Numbered from the stretch's first letter, positions 8,581-16,553 are shown. The stretch is DNA of 49,783 nucleotides from Streptacidiphilus anmyonensis (GCF_000787855.1 NZ_BBPQ01000060.1:1-49783); one strand, 5' to 3'. Notes: a model not told the origin generated them from the letters alone. Numbers and translations: made by a program.

Positions 8581-9510
8581 TCAGGCCGCGGTGGCCGGGA
8601 TGTCGACGCCGGGCTCGGCGAGGAGCCGGTAGCGGCCGTTCGTCCGGCGGACGGTGCCGGCCGTGGGCCGCGGAAAGTGGGTGCCCATGAGCAGCGCGTC
8701 GGTGTCCGCCAGGCCCTCGAGCAGCCGGGCGCGGGTGCGGACGGCCTCGGCGGAGTCGATGTCGACGCAGCTGTGCACGTGGGGGTGGGACAGCTGCACG
8801 GGGTGGTGGATGCTGTCGCCGGTGATCAGCGCGCGGCGGTCGCTGCCGCGCAGTTCGACGGCGACCTGTCCCGGGGTGTGGCCCGGCGCGGGGACCAGGA
8901 GGACGCCCGGCGCGACCTCGTGCCCGTGCTCGGGCACGTCCACGAGGTCGTACTGCCCTGCGTCGCGGACGGGGTGGACGGAGTCGCGGAACATCTGGGC
9001 GCGCGCCTCGTCCAGGTCGGCGGCGGCCCAGTGGTCCCACTCCGTGCGACTGGTGAGGTACCGGGCGCGCGGGAAGGCGGGAACCCAGTCCTCTCCGGCG
9101 AGCCGGGTGTTCCAGCCGACGTGGTCGGTGTGCAGGTGCGTGGTGATCACCAGGTCCACGGACTCGGGCGGGAAGCCGGCCGCCGCCAGGCGCTGCGGGA
9201 AGTCGGTGTCGAGCCCGTTCCAGGCCGGGTTGGCGCGGGGCTTGGCGTTGCCGATGCCGGTGTCGACGACGATCCGCAGCCCGCCCGCCTCCACCGCGAA
9301 GCTGTGGCTCGCCAGGCGGGGGACGTCGGCGTCGGCGAAGTCGGGCCGCAGCCACGGTGCCTCGTCCAGTACCTCCTTGGTGGCGTGCGGCAGCAGCCAG
9401 GGTCCCGTCTGCCGCGGCAGTTCGATCTCGTCGACGCGGTGGACGGCGATGTCACCGAGGCTCCATCGGGCGCTTGCGTGGAAAGCGGCCTCGGGTGTCG
9501 CAGTGCTCAT
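8581..9510 (-). CDS. MBL-fold metallo-hydrolase
   Basis: A 309-residue metallo-beta-lactamase-fold hydrolase. The zinc motif is THLHTDHVGWN (His125, His127, Asp129, His130), with the third-histidine motif PAPGHTPGQV and the GDSIHH aspartate later. The form resembles quorum-quenching lactonase-like and related MBL hydrolases, which open lactones, cyclic amides or esters. Start MSTATPEAAF at 9510 has AAGGA upstream. It is preceded by a promoter flanked by two TetR-type operators and followed by the amidase unit, suggesting that MBL hydrolase and amidase act on the same or sequential substrates. No signal peptide. Confidence 0.92.
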   Translation of the reverse strand: MSTATPEAAFHASARWSLGDIAVHRVDEIELPRQTGPWLLPHATKEVLDEAPWLRPDFADADVPRLASHSFAVEAGGLRIVVDTGIGNAKPRANPAWNGLDTDFPQRLAAAGFPPESVDLVITTHLHTDHVGWNTRLAGEDWVPAFPRARYLTSRTEWDHWAAADLDEARAQMFRDSVHPVRDAGQYDLVDVPEHGHEVAPGVLLVPAPGHTPGQVAVELRGSDRRALITGDSIHHPVQLSHPHVHSCVDIDSAEAVRTRARLLEGLADTDALLMGTHFPRPTAGTVRRTNGRYRLLAEPGVDIPATAA

Positions 9511-9567
9511 CGGTGGGTCCTTTCGGATGGGCGGGCCGGCACGGAAGGGCAGCTCTCGCATCTAAAA

Positions 9568-9580
9568 GCAAATTCTTTGC
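9568..9580. promoter_or_regulatory. TetR-type operator, copy 2 (MBL promoter, downstream of start site)
   Basis: Perfect GCAAA-TTC-TTTGC, at about +5 to +17 relative to the predicted start near 9585. This position would block transcription of the MBL hydrolase gene. Confidence 0.75.
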
Positions 9581-9591
9581 CTTAGGAGGAG

Positions 9592-9620
9592 ACACTAGGC
9601 CCGCGACCACCAAAACGCAA
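9592..9620 (-). promoter_or_regulatory. Promoter of the MBL hydrolase gene
   Basis: On the minus strand a TTGCGT -35 (9615-9620) and a TAGTGT -10 (9592-9597) are separated by 17 bases. The -35 overlaps operator copy 3, and operator copy 2 lies just after the predicted start site. Confidence 0.6.
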
Positions 9621-9629
9621 ACGCTTAGC
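9617..9629. promoter_or_regulatory. TetR-type operator, copy 3 (overlaps -35)
   Basis: GCAAA-CGC-TTAGC with flanking AAA and TTT. It covers the -35 of the MBL promoter and lies just 3 bases beyond the stop codon of the tetR gene. Confidence 0.72.
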
Positions 9630-9631
9630 TT

Positions 9632-10207
9632 TTAGGCGAAGGGAGTGGAGCTCCGTCCGAGCGCCGTCGCCACCAGGCGGTCGGTGTAGGCGGCCGTCAG
9701 GTCCGAGGGGCGGAACAGGATGCGGTACATCAGCGGGGCCACGACGGCGTCCAGCAGGGACTCCACATCGGGGACGGCCTCCCCGCGCCCGGCCGCGCGC
9801 ACGCCGATGGCCTTCAACTGCTCGGCGGCGTAGTCGGAGCAGCGAACCGCGTTGCCGTGTTCGGGGTCGCCCAGCAGGGCGTCACGGATGTAGGTGCGGC
9901 CCGCCGTCGAGGACATCTCCTCCGCGAACTGCACCGCCCAGGCCTCGAGGTCCGCCCGCAGGCTGCCGTGGTCGGTCGGCGCGCCGTCGGGGCGCAGCCG
10001 CTCGACGGCCACGTCGGACAGCAGTTCCCGCAGGTCCCCCCAGCGCCGGTAGACGGTCGACGGCGTCACTCCCGCGCGCGCGGCGATCAGCGGCACGGTG
10101 AGCGCGTCCCGCCCCACCTCCGCCTCCAGATCGCGGACGGCCTGGTGCACGGACTGCTGGACGCGGGCGCTGCGCCCGCCGGGGCGTGTGGTCGCTCGGG
10201 CACTCAT
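9632..10207 (-). CDS. TetR family transcriptional regulator
   Basis: A regulator of about 191 residues (193 from the GTG at 10213). The N-terminal HTH is LTVPLIAARAGVTPSTVYRRWGD, with Arg-Arg-Trp in the recognition helix; the ligand domain ends with VVAPLMYRILFRPSDLT. It belongs to the same subfamily as the TetR at 46988-47539. It heads a minus-strand series with the MBL hydrolase, small subunit and amidase, and three matching palindromes lie in front of those genes, so it is probably their repressor. Its own upstream region has only a degenerate version of the site. Confidence 0.92.
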   Translation of the reverse strand: MSARATTRPGGRSARVQQSVHQAVRDLEAEVGRDALTVPLIAARAGVTPSTVYRRWGDLRELLSDVAVERLRPDGAPTDHGSLRADLEAWAVQFAEEMSSTAGRTYIRDALLGDPEHGNAVRCSDYAAEQLKAIGVRAAGRGEAVPDVESLLDAVVAPLMYRILFRPSDLTAAYTDRLVATALGRSSTPFA

Positions 10208-10257
10208 GCGCACAGCTTAATGCGAAGAAAATGCGTCTGGGCCGGACCGTGCGGTGT

Positions 10258-10284
10258 GGCCGTCCGCCGTTGCCCCGGACGGCC
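10258..10284. terminator. Hairpin between GH92 and tetR
   Basis: GGCCGTCCG and CGGACGGCC form a perfect 9-bp stem with a 9-base loop. It lies downstream of the GH92 stop and before tetR, so it probably ends GH92 transcription together with the next hairpin. Confidence 0.6.
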
Positions 10285-10323
10285 ACATCAGGTGGTTCAC
10301 GTGCTGCTGGACCTCGTCAGGGC

Positions 10324-10344
10324 CCGGGCCGTGTCAGGGCCCGG
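10324..10344. terminator. GC hairpin just after the GH92 stop
   Basis: CCGGGCC and GGCCCGG form a 7-bp stem with a 7-base loop, 10 bases after the stop codon. There is no U-run, as is usual for actinomycete terminators. Confidence 0.5.
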
Positions 10345-10353
10345 ACCGACGCG

Positions 10354-13300
10354 TCAGGGCAGTGTCCAGTTCTGGGCTCCGGTGCCGTTGCAGGTGTAGA
10401 GCTGGAGCCCGGTCCCGGGTGAGGTGGAGGATCCGGGGTCGTCGAGGCATTTGCCGGACTCGGGGTTGACCAGCGAGTTGCTCGTGCCCGCTTTCCACTG
10501 CTGTGCGCCTGTGCCGTTGCAGGTGTACCACTGGATCACGGTGCCGTTGGCGGTGCCGCTGGACTTGGCGTCGAGGCATCCGCCGACCACCCGCAGGGTG
10601 CCGTCCGACTCGACCGTCCACTGCTGGGCGGCGGTGCCGTTGCAACCCCAGATCTGGATCCGGTTGCCGTTGGACGCGGCGCCGTTGTTGTCGTCGGCGC
10701 ACAGGTTCGACGCCACGCCCGAGACGATCGCCCCGGTCGGCGCGGCAGTCGCGCCGGTGAATCCGATCGCGAAGACGTGCAGGGCGCCGCTGGAGGTGTC
10801 GGAGGGCAGGCGGACGTCGGTGACCGTCTTGCCGGAGGCCAGGTCCACGGGCGCGGTGGCGAAGACGTAGGTCTTCGCCGGGTCGGTGGAGGCGCCGGCG
10901 TGGTTGCGGTAGGTGGTGGTCACGGCGGTGGTGTTGCCGGCAAGTGGCGTGGCCGAGCCGCCGTTCAGGGTCCAGTCGGAGAGGGAGACAGCCACGGACT
11001 GGCTGGTGCCGTCGGTGTAGTCGACGGTGGCGGTGCCGCTGGAGGGGCCGTTGTTGGCGGACCCGAGGAAGGAGATCGCGCCCGAGCCCGAGGCCGGGAC
11101 GGTCTGGCCGTTGGCGGTGTAGTTGTCGGGCTGCCCGGCCGCGGGGGCGGGCCAGGTGAAGGTGGTTCCGGCGGCGCTGACCGTGGAGCCCGGGTTGACT
11201 CCCGCGGAGGACAGGGCGGTGGCGGAGTAGCTGTAGCCGCTTCCGTCGAAGTCGGCCGAGGAGGAGGCGGAGTCCGCCGATACGCCCGTGTTGCCGTAGC
11301 CGGGCGAGCCCGGGTAGGAGGGCGGTGCGGCGGATGCGGCGGCGGCCCAGGCGGTGTTCGCGGAGGTGCCCAGGGTGAAGGTCAGCGTGCCGCCGCTGGT
11401 GATGCTGCCGGTGGGTGCGGCCGCGCTGTTCCACGCGGAGCCGTTCCAGGTGGCCGACTGGACGTAGGGGGCGTTGTCGGCGGCGCCCTGGCCGTTGAGC
11501 GTCAGGGTGTTGCCGCTGGGAAGGGTGACGACGGCCTGGGTGAACAGGGGGCTGCCGAGCGCCAGGTCGGACGTGCCGGGCGTCTCCGGGTACATGCCCA
11601 GGGCCGACCACACGTACCAGGAGCTCATCTCGCCGAGGTCGTCGTTGCCGGCCAGGCCCGAGGGGGCGTCGGTCCAGATCTGGTCCTGGACCTGCCGCAC
11701 GACCTGCTGGGTGAGGTAGGGCCGGCCGATGTAGTCGTACTCCCAGGGGATGTCCAGGCTGGGCTCGTTGCCGAGGTCGGTGTAGCCGTTCGCGCCGGTC
11801 AGCGAGGACAGGTCGGTGGTGAGGTAGTTCGCCATCGCCGTGTCGCCGCCCATCGCGGTCGCGAGCCCGTGCAGGTTGAACGGCACCATCGGCGTGTACT
11901 GCCAGGCGTCGCCTTCGACGAAGTTGCTGCCGGAGGTCGCGGAGAATCCCCCGGTCCACGAGCCGGACTTGTCGCGTGGCTGGATGAATCCCGTACCGGT
12001 GTGGAACAGGTTGCGCCAGTCCTGCGCCCTGTTCGCGAAGGCGGTCTGGTCGGTGGTGTCGCCGAGCGCGCCGGCCAGGGCGGAGACGGCGAAGTCCGCG
12101 CTGTCGTACTCGAGCGTGGTGGACGCGGGGCCGTAGAAGTTGCAGCAGCCGTAGCTTCCGTCACTGGGCAGGTAGCCGAGCTGCTCCAGGTAGGTGAGGC
12201 CGGGGCGGTTGTTGTTGGCGTTGGTCGCCTCCGCGACCATGTCCGTCAGCGCGGTCGCGCTGTCGAAGGCGGTCGCCCCGAAGGCGTGGTAGTCGGCGAG
12301 GATGGCGTCGGCTGGGTCGCCGACCATCACGTACGTCTCGCCGTTGTCCTCGGACCACTTGGGGAACCGGCCGGTCTGGGCGTAGTCGTCGACCATCGAC
12401 TGGGCGGTGTCCGAGGCGGCCTGCGGGTCGATCAGGGCCTCGAGTTGGGCTTGCGAGCGGTAGACGTCCCAGCCCGAGTAGTTGGCGTAGGCGGCGCTGT
12501 GGCCGGAGTCGACGACGTGGGTCTTGGCGTCGAAGCCGTCGTACTGGCCGTTGGTGTCGCTGATGACGTTGGGGTGGAGCAGCGAGTGGTAGAGCGCGGT
12601 GTAGAAGACCGTCTGCTGGGCGGCCGTGCCGCCCGCGACGGCGACCCGGCCGAGCAGGGCGTTCCATGCCTGCTGGGCGCTGCTCTCGGTGCCGCTGAAG
12701 TTCCATCCGGGGTTCTCGGCCGTGCGGTTGGCGACGGCGTTCGCGGTGGAGACGTAGGAGACGCCGACCTTGGCCTGGACGACCTGGGTACCGGTGGTGT
12801 TGAACGTGATGTAGCCGTCGTTGGCGGCCGTCTGCGGGGTGGCGGCGCTGGATCTTCTTGGCGCGGCGCCGTGGAGGGTCGGTCTGTTCCGCTGTTCGGG
12901 CTGGCTCTGGCCTGGGCGGGCGCCTGCCGACGGGGGCGGCGTGGCCTTGACCGCCTGCGTGCCGTTGGAGGTGAACGGCTGATCGAAGACCATGTCGAAG
13001 TAGACCGTGTAGCTGTTGCCGCCGCCGCAGAAGTTGCCGCTGGTGACCTGCCCGCTCACCTCCTGGTTGTTCACGACCGTGAACTGGGTGTTGGAGTCGC
13101 CGTTCTGACTGCCGGCCAGTTTGAAGACCAGATTGGCCTGTGTGGTGGCCGGAAAGGTGAAGCGGGCCATGCCGCTGCGGGTCGTGGCGGTGAGCTCGGT
13201 CTTCACGCCGTTGCTCAGCGACACCGAGTAGGAGCCGGGAGAGGCGGACTCGTTGGCGTGGGAGAACGCGTCCGTGGCACTGGTGGAGACGGTGCCGACG

Positions 13301-13653
13301 GTGGGCAGGACGGGGATGTCGCCGGCCGCGCCGCAGCCGGGGCCCGCGATATGGGTGAGGCTGAACCCGGTGATCGAGGAGTCCTTGTACTCGTAGCCGC
13401 CGCCGTCGGGCCGTGACGGAGTGTCAGGACTCCACTGCACCATGCCGAACGGCGTGTCGGCTCCGGGAAAGTCGTCGGCGGAGTTCGATGTGCCGATGAA
13501 CGGGTTGACGAGCGAGGCCGGCGCGGTGACCAGCGCCGCACGGGAGTGCTGCGCCGGCCGCGCCTGCGCCGACGCGGGGGCGGCGGTCGCCAGCAGCAAC
13601 CCGGCCGCCAGCAGGGCTAAGGCGCCCCGGTGCCTTCCGCTTGGGTTTCCCAT
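10354..13653 (-). CDS. Secreted GH92 family alpha-mannosidase with ricin-type lectin domain
   Basis: A 1099-residue secreted glycosidase. It has a Sec signal peptide (basic start, Leu/Ala core, ASAQA near residue 30). The GH92 N-domain opens with VNPFIGTSNSADDFPGADTP. The catalytic (alpha/alpha)6 domain includes GNEPS-type NEPSLDIPWEYDYIGRPY and NDDLGEMSSWYVWSALGMYP. A C-terminal beta-trefoil (about 970-1099) carries repeated IQIWGCNGTAAQQW-like QxW motifs. GH92 enzymes are calcium-dependent exo-alpha-mannosidases acting on fungal or host mannans and N-glycans, and the lectin tail should tether the enzyme to glycans. An unusual Pro/Arg/Gln-rich segment of about 42 residues interrupts the N-domain near residues 237-278. 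Two LacI-type operators lie upstream. Confidence 0.95.
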   Translation of the reverse strand: MGNPSGRHRGALALLAAGLLLATAAPASAQARPAQHSRAALVTAPASLVNPFIGTSNSADDFPGADTPFGMVQWSPDTPSRPDGGGYEYKDSSITGFSLTHIAGPGCGAAGDIPVLPTVGTVSTSATDAFSHANESASPGSYSVSLSNGVKTELTATTRSGMARFTFPATTQANLVFKLAGSQNGDSNTQFTVVNNQEVSGQVTSGNFCGGGNSYTVYFDMVFDQPFTSNGTQAVKATPPPSAGARPGQSQPEQRNRPTLHGAAPRRSSAATPQTAANDGYITFNTTGTQVVQAKVGVSYVSTANAVANRTAENPGWNFSGTESSAQQAWNALLGRVAVAGGTAAQQTVFYTALYHSLLHPNVISDTNGQYDGFDAKTHVVDSGHSAAYANYSGWDVYRSQAQLEALIDPQAASDTAQSMVDDYAQTGRFPKWSEDNGETYVMVGDPADAILADYHAFGATAFDSATALTDMVAEATNANNNRPGLTYLEQLGYLPSDGSYGCCNFYGPASTTLEYDSADFAVSALAGALGDTTDQTAFANRAQDWRNLFHTGTGFIQPRDKSGSWTGGFSATSGSNFVEGDAWQYTPMVPFNLHGLATAMGGDTAMANYLTTDLSSLTGANGYTDLGNEPSLDIPWEYDYIGRPYLTQQVVRQVQDQIWTDAPSGLAGNDDLGEMSSWYVWSALGMYPETPGTSDLALGSPLFTQAVVTLPSGNTLTLNGQGAADNAPYVQSATWNGSAWNSAAAPTGSITSGGTLTFTLGTSANTAWAAAASAAPPSYPGSPGYGNTGVSADSASSSADFDGSGYSYSATALSSAGVNPGSTVSAAGTTFTWPAPAAGQPDNYTANGQTVPASGSGAISFLGSANNGPSSGTATVDYTDGTSQSVAVSLSDWTLNGGSATPLAGNTTAVTTTYRNHAGASTDPAKTYVFATAPVDLASGKTVTDVRLPSDTSSGALHVFAIGFTGATAAPTGAIVSGVASNLCADDNNGAASNGNRIQIWGCNGTAAQQWTVESDGTLRVVGGCLDAKSSGTANGTVIQWYTCNGTGAQQWKAGTSNSLVNPESGKCLDDPGSSTSPGTGLQLYTCNGTGAQNWTLP

Positions 13654-13706
13654 CTCGGAGTCCCTTCTGGTGCGTCAACTCATGACAGGGCCAGGGGTCT
13701 GACAAC

Positions 13707-13720
13707 TGACAACGTTGTCA
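13707..13720. promoter_or_regulatory. LacI-type operator 1 of the GH92 gene
   Basis: A perfect 14-bp palindrome, TGACAACGTTGTCA, between the predicted promoter and the GH92 start codon. It has the central CG symmetry typical of LacI-family sites at carbohydrate genes. No lacI gene is nearby. Confidence 0.8.
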
Positions 13721-13742
13721 TCAACAACGAAACTGTGGACGG

Positions 13743-13777
13743 AGCGTCACTCCACCCGCACAAACTGTCAAGACAGT
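13743..13777 (-). promoter_or_regulatory. Candidate GH92 promoter with palindromic -35
   Basis: On the minus strand TTGACA (13766-13771) lies 17 bases from GACGCT (13743-13748). The -35 sits inside a perfect palindrome, ACTGTCAAGACAGT (13764-13777). The predicted start near 13736 puts LacI operator 1 just downstream. Confidence 0.5.
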
Positions 13778-13862
13778 CCGCACAACACTGCTCACCGAGC
13801 TCGCAGGCGACCTCTTCCAGGGGGCGGCCTGACACAGCTTCTGAGGGCCTGGGAGGTCGCAC

Positions 13863-13876
13863 TGATAACGTTGTCG
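13863..13876. promoter_or_regulatory. LacI-type operator 2, 156 bp upstream
   Basis: GATAACGTTGTC differs by one base from operator 1 (GACAACGTTGTC). Centre-to-centre spacing is 156 bp, about 15 helical turns, which would allow DNA looping. Confidence 0.65.
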
Positions 13877-14036
13877 TGTCGGGTTCGGCCGCTTCCGCAG
13901 GTGAACTCCGGCCCGCCTACCGGCACGAGGGACGCCACGCACTGGCCCGGAGCGCACCGACGGCTTCGACATCCGTGGCGAGGGCGGTGCCCGGCTCTCC
14001 TGCGCGGCCCCGAGGCCCCAGGACGGCGGGTGACGG

Positions 14037-14079
14037 GCCGAGGCCGGCGCCTTCCCCGGAGGGCGGCACCGGCCTCGGC
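14037..14079. terminator. Terminator of the PheRS-like gene
   Basis: GCCGAGGCCGG (14037-14047) pairs with CCGGCCTCGGC (14069-14079), an 11-bp stem with further inner pairing, just downstream of the minus-strand stop at 14085. Confidence 0.75.
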
Positions 14080-14084
14080 TTCTT

Positions 14085-15206
14085 TCAGCTGATCGCCGCC
14101 CACTGGTGCACGCTGCCCTGGTGGACCGCGGCGTAGACGCGGTCGCGCAGCAGGTTGGCGTCCTGGTCGGTGAGGGTGCGGTCCACGTGTCGCAGGACCA
14201 CCTTGAGGAGGACGTTCTTCTGGTCCGGGCGGGCGCCGAGCCGCTTCAGCGCCTGCGGCGGGAGTTCCGCGCAGGGCGTCTGGGAGAGGATCTCGACCGC
14301 CTCCACGCAGTCGGCGTCCGCTCCCAGCGCGTCACGGACCCGGTCGCCGAGGTCTTCGGCCAGGTCGTCGCAGTCGACCGCGACGGAAAGGTCCCGCCGG
14401 ATCATCGGCATGGCGGACACGGCCCGGTAGGAGGCGAGGTCGGTCATCTGGGCGGCCACGGACGGTTCGGCGGAGCGCAGCATGGGGATGTCCGGGATGC
14501 CCTTGAGCAGCATCAGCATCCGGTCGAGCCCCATGCCGAGCGCGAGGCCGCTCCACGAGGCGTCCAGACCGGCCCGCTCCAACACCTGCGGGTGCGCCAG
14601 GCCGCATTCCGCGACCTCCACCCACTCGCCGTCGCGATCCACGTCCACCTGACGGCCGGAGAGGGTGTAGGGGTGGACGCGGTCCTCGTGACGGTGCTCC
14701 GCGCCGGGGAGGATCCCCGCGACGAGGGAGGTGACCATGTCGTCCAGGTCGTGGGTGGTCATGGGGGTCGGGCGGCGGGTGACGCGCCACAGGTCCACCT
14801 GGTGGGGAGTCCCGGTGTGCAGCCGGTCGATGCTGTCGCGGCGGTAGACCACTCCGGGGCAGACCAGGAGCACGTCGTCGGCCGGGTCTGCGGCAAGGGC
14901 GCGCAGCGCGGCCGGGATCAGCGCGCTGGAGTGGCTGCGCAACATGGTCCGGTCGTCGACGTAGCGCGTGTAGCGGGTGTCGCGGGTGATGTCGTCGGTG
15001 CGGTAGCCGAGGTTGTCGTAGTTGTCCTCGACGGTGACGGTGCGCTCGCCGCGGTACCAGCGGACCTCGCAACCCCAGCGGTTCGCCAGCGCGTCGACGG
15101 CACGGCCCAGCACGAGCTGGAGCGCGTGCGGGCCGGCGGCCGGGTCGGTGAGGTCGCGGATGGACAGGTCGTGGATGAGCTGTCCGGCGGAAAGGTGAGC
15201 AGGCAT
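14085..15206 (-). CDS. Stand-alone PheRS-alpha-like class II ligase with FDX-ACB domain
   Basis: A 373-residue class II aminoacyl-tRNA synthetase relative. The core shows motif 2 (RSHSSALIPAAL, then CPGVVYRRDSID), the substrate-pocket segment TGTPHQVDLWRV, and motif 3 GLALGMGLDRMLMLLKGIPDI. Residues about 265-373 form a ferredoxin-fold anticodon-binding-like domain (MIRRDLSVAVD to the C-terminus), normally found on the PheT subunit. The tRNA-binding N-terminal coiled coil of PheS is missing, and no pheT is adjacent. The layout resembles monomeric mitochondrial PheRS. I recall actinobacterial proteins of this kind being listed as PheS-related ligases of unknown function (name SrmL, from memory). 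AGGAGG precedes the ATG at 15206, and a long leader lies upstream. Confidence 0.85.
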   Translation of the reverse strand: MPAHLSAGQLIHDLSIRDLTDPAAGPHALQLVLGRAVDALANRWGCEVRWYRGERTVTVEDNYDNLGYRTDDITRDTRYTRYVDDRTMLRSHSSALIPAALRALAADPADDVLLVCPGVVYRRDSIDRLHTGTPHQVDLWRVTRRPTPMTTHDLDDMVTSLVAGILPGAEHRHEDRVHPYTLSGRQVDVDRDGEWVEVAECGLAHPQVLERAGLDASWSGLALGMGLDRMLMLLKGIPDIPMLRSAEPSVAAQMTDLASYRAVSAMPMIRRDLSVAVDCDDLAEDLGDRVRDALGADADCVEAVEILSQTPCAELPPQALKRLGARPDQKNVLLKVVLRHVDRTLTDQDANLLRDRVYAAVHQGSVHQWAAIS

Positions 15207-15393
15207 GTCGGCCTCCTGGCCAAGAGCAGTGACGGGGTTTCACAACCCCCCAGCCCCTGGGCCTGGCCGCTCTACGGGGTCAGCCGCCTCAGCTCTGAAG
15301 ACGTGGCGAAGTCCGACCCCTGCGGCGCCCTTCGGGGGCCGGGGGGCCGGTAAATCGGCGAGAGATCGCTACGACGGCCACAGCAGGACTATA
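15207..15393 (-). promoter_or_regulatory. Promoter and structured leader of the PheRS-like gene
   Basis: A TATAGT -10 (minus strand, 15388-15393) predicts a start near 15381 and a leader of about 175 nt. It contains a 6-bp stem GGGGTT/AACCCC closed by a GTGA tetraloop (15234-15249) and G/C-rich helices near 15320-15350 that could pair alternatively. I see no T-box consensus and no Phe-rich leader peptide. An attenuation role is a guess. Confidence 0.4.
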
Positions 15394-15476
15394 GCCGGGC
15401 CGAGGCTCCGGCCTCACCTGAGGCCGCCGCACGGCAGCGCACCCCAAGTTCCCGTCGCGGGCCTTAGGGTGGCGGC

Positions 15477-15854
15477 ATGGACGAGTACGCGGTCCCGATC
15501 CTCCCGAGCCGGGACCTGGACGAGACGCTGGAGTTCTACGGCCGTCTGGGCTTCGAGTCCCGTGGCCGCTGGGACGGGCCGGACGGCTACCTGATCGTCG
15601 TCCGCGGCACGGTGGAACTCCACTTCCGCCACGACCCCGGGGTGGACCCCTTGGCGACCGCGGGCAGCTGCTACCTCCAGGTCCGGGACGCGGACGCGCT
15701 GCATCAGGCCTGGGCAGGCATCGGCGTCCCCACCGAGCCGGCCACCGGCAGCAGGCTGATGCCGGTGACCGACACCGACTACCGCATGCGGGAGTTCGCC
15801 CTGGTCGACCGCAGCGGCAACCTGCTGCGGATCGGCAGCCCGCAGGGTTCCTAG
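15477..15854 (+). CDS. Bleomycin-resistance/VOC family protein
   Basis: A 125-residue vicinal-oxygen-chelate protein. It opens with AVPILPSRDLDETLEFYGRLGF, the usual first beta-alpha module of bleomycin-binding proteins, and ends with MREFALVDRSGNLLRIG, where the E/D metal-site residues of catalytic members would be. The proportions fit the Ble/Shble antibiotic-sequestering branch, which binds bleomycin-type glycopeptides as a dimer without catalysis. It could instead be an uncharacterised glyoxalase-like protein. It is divergent from the PheRS-like gene across 270 bases. Confidence 0.88.
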   Translation: MDEYAVPILPSRDLDETLEFYGRLGFESRGRWDGPDGYLIVVRGTVELHFRHDPGVDPLATAGSCYLQVRDADALHQAWAGIGVPTEPATGSRLMPVTDTDYRMREFALVDRSGNLLRIGSPQGS

Positions 15855-16079
15855 CCCCTTGCGTCGGTCAGGGACCACCCCAGACACTCCTCCGTGCCGG
15901 CGCGTCCAGGCATCCGTCCCCGCATCGAGGCCTACGGCCGTCCCGGCGGCTGCGCCCCGCGCCGGCTGTTCAGGCCCGCGCGAACGCCGCGCGGGGGTAG
16001 CCGAGTTCGCGGAGGCACAGGCTGCCGGCGGTCCCGTGGGCCTTGCCCCGGGCTGTCCCACAACGCCGTCGACGCGGGA

Positions 16080-16553
16080 TCAGCCTGCGTTCAGCGGCTC
16101 TGCGGCTCGGCGTCGCCGGGCCTGAAGCGGGCCCGCGAAGGACTTGCGCAGGGACGAGGGGGCGACAGCGGGGAGCAGCGACGCCAGCAGCTTTCCCTTC
16201 AGGGTGCTCGGTGTCCGGGTCAACTGGACGTCGACGCGGGTGCCGTCAGCCTGCGGGGTCATCCGGAACACCCAACCACCCCCAGGCCCGAACAGCTTGG
16301 AGTCGAGGGTGGTGATGACGACCTCGTCTCCCCCGGGTTCCCAGTCGTAGCGCGCCCGCTCCCACGCCGCGCTCGTTCCCTCGGTGACCTCGGCCCAGTT
16401 CTCCCCCAGGCCGTGGACCTCGAAGTGCTCCCTGTCGATGCTGGGCCAGGCCTTCGCCCGGGTCGGGCTGAAGTCGGTGAGCGCCTCCAGCACGCCGGAG
16501 GGGCTCAGCGAGGAGACGAGATGGAACTTGACGACGGTCACAGATGGCTCCAT
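16080..16553 (-). CDS. SRPBCC (START-like) family protein
   Basis: About 157 residues. VTVVKFHLVSSLSPSGVLEALTDFSP is the typical first strand and helix of polyketide-cyclase/SRPBCC proteins, followed by strands around WAEVTEGTSAAWERARYDW and GGGWVFRMTPQADGTRVDVQL, then a basic C-terminal helix. Such helix-grip proteins bind hydrophobic ligands. The start at 16553 is chosen for fit to the family; a GTG at 16592 would add 13 residues. No strong ribosome site is visible at either. It is divergent from the NTF2-like gene at 16719, with a shared GGTTACTCAT element between them. Confidence 0.82.
   Translation of the reverse strand: MEPSVTVVKFHLVSSLSPSGVLEALTDFSPTRAKAWPSIDREHFEVHGLGENWAEVTEGTSAAWERARYDWEPGGDEVVITTLDSKLFGPGGGWVFRMTPQADGTRVDVQLTRTPSTLKGKLLASLLPAVAPSSLRKSFAGPLQARRRRAAEPLNAG

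Noticed and set aside
10222..10234. A possible fourth copy of the TetR operator before the tetR gene at 9632
   Set aside because: On the minus strand GCATT-TTC-TTCGC matches the spacer but has only two of five arm pairs symmetric, which is too weak to call.
10777..13416. An 879-codon open frame on the plus strand opposite GH92
   Set aside because: Gly/Val/Arg-rich antisense shadow; no ribosome site or family content, and GH92 on the other strand is unambiguous.
15207..15393. T-box riboswitch in front of the PheRS-like gene
   Set aside because: The conserved T-box bulge sequence and a terminator/antiterminator pair with a U-run are absent.
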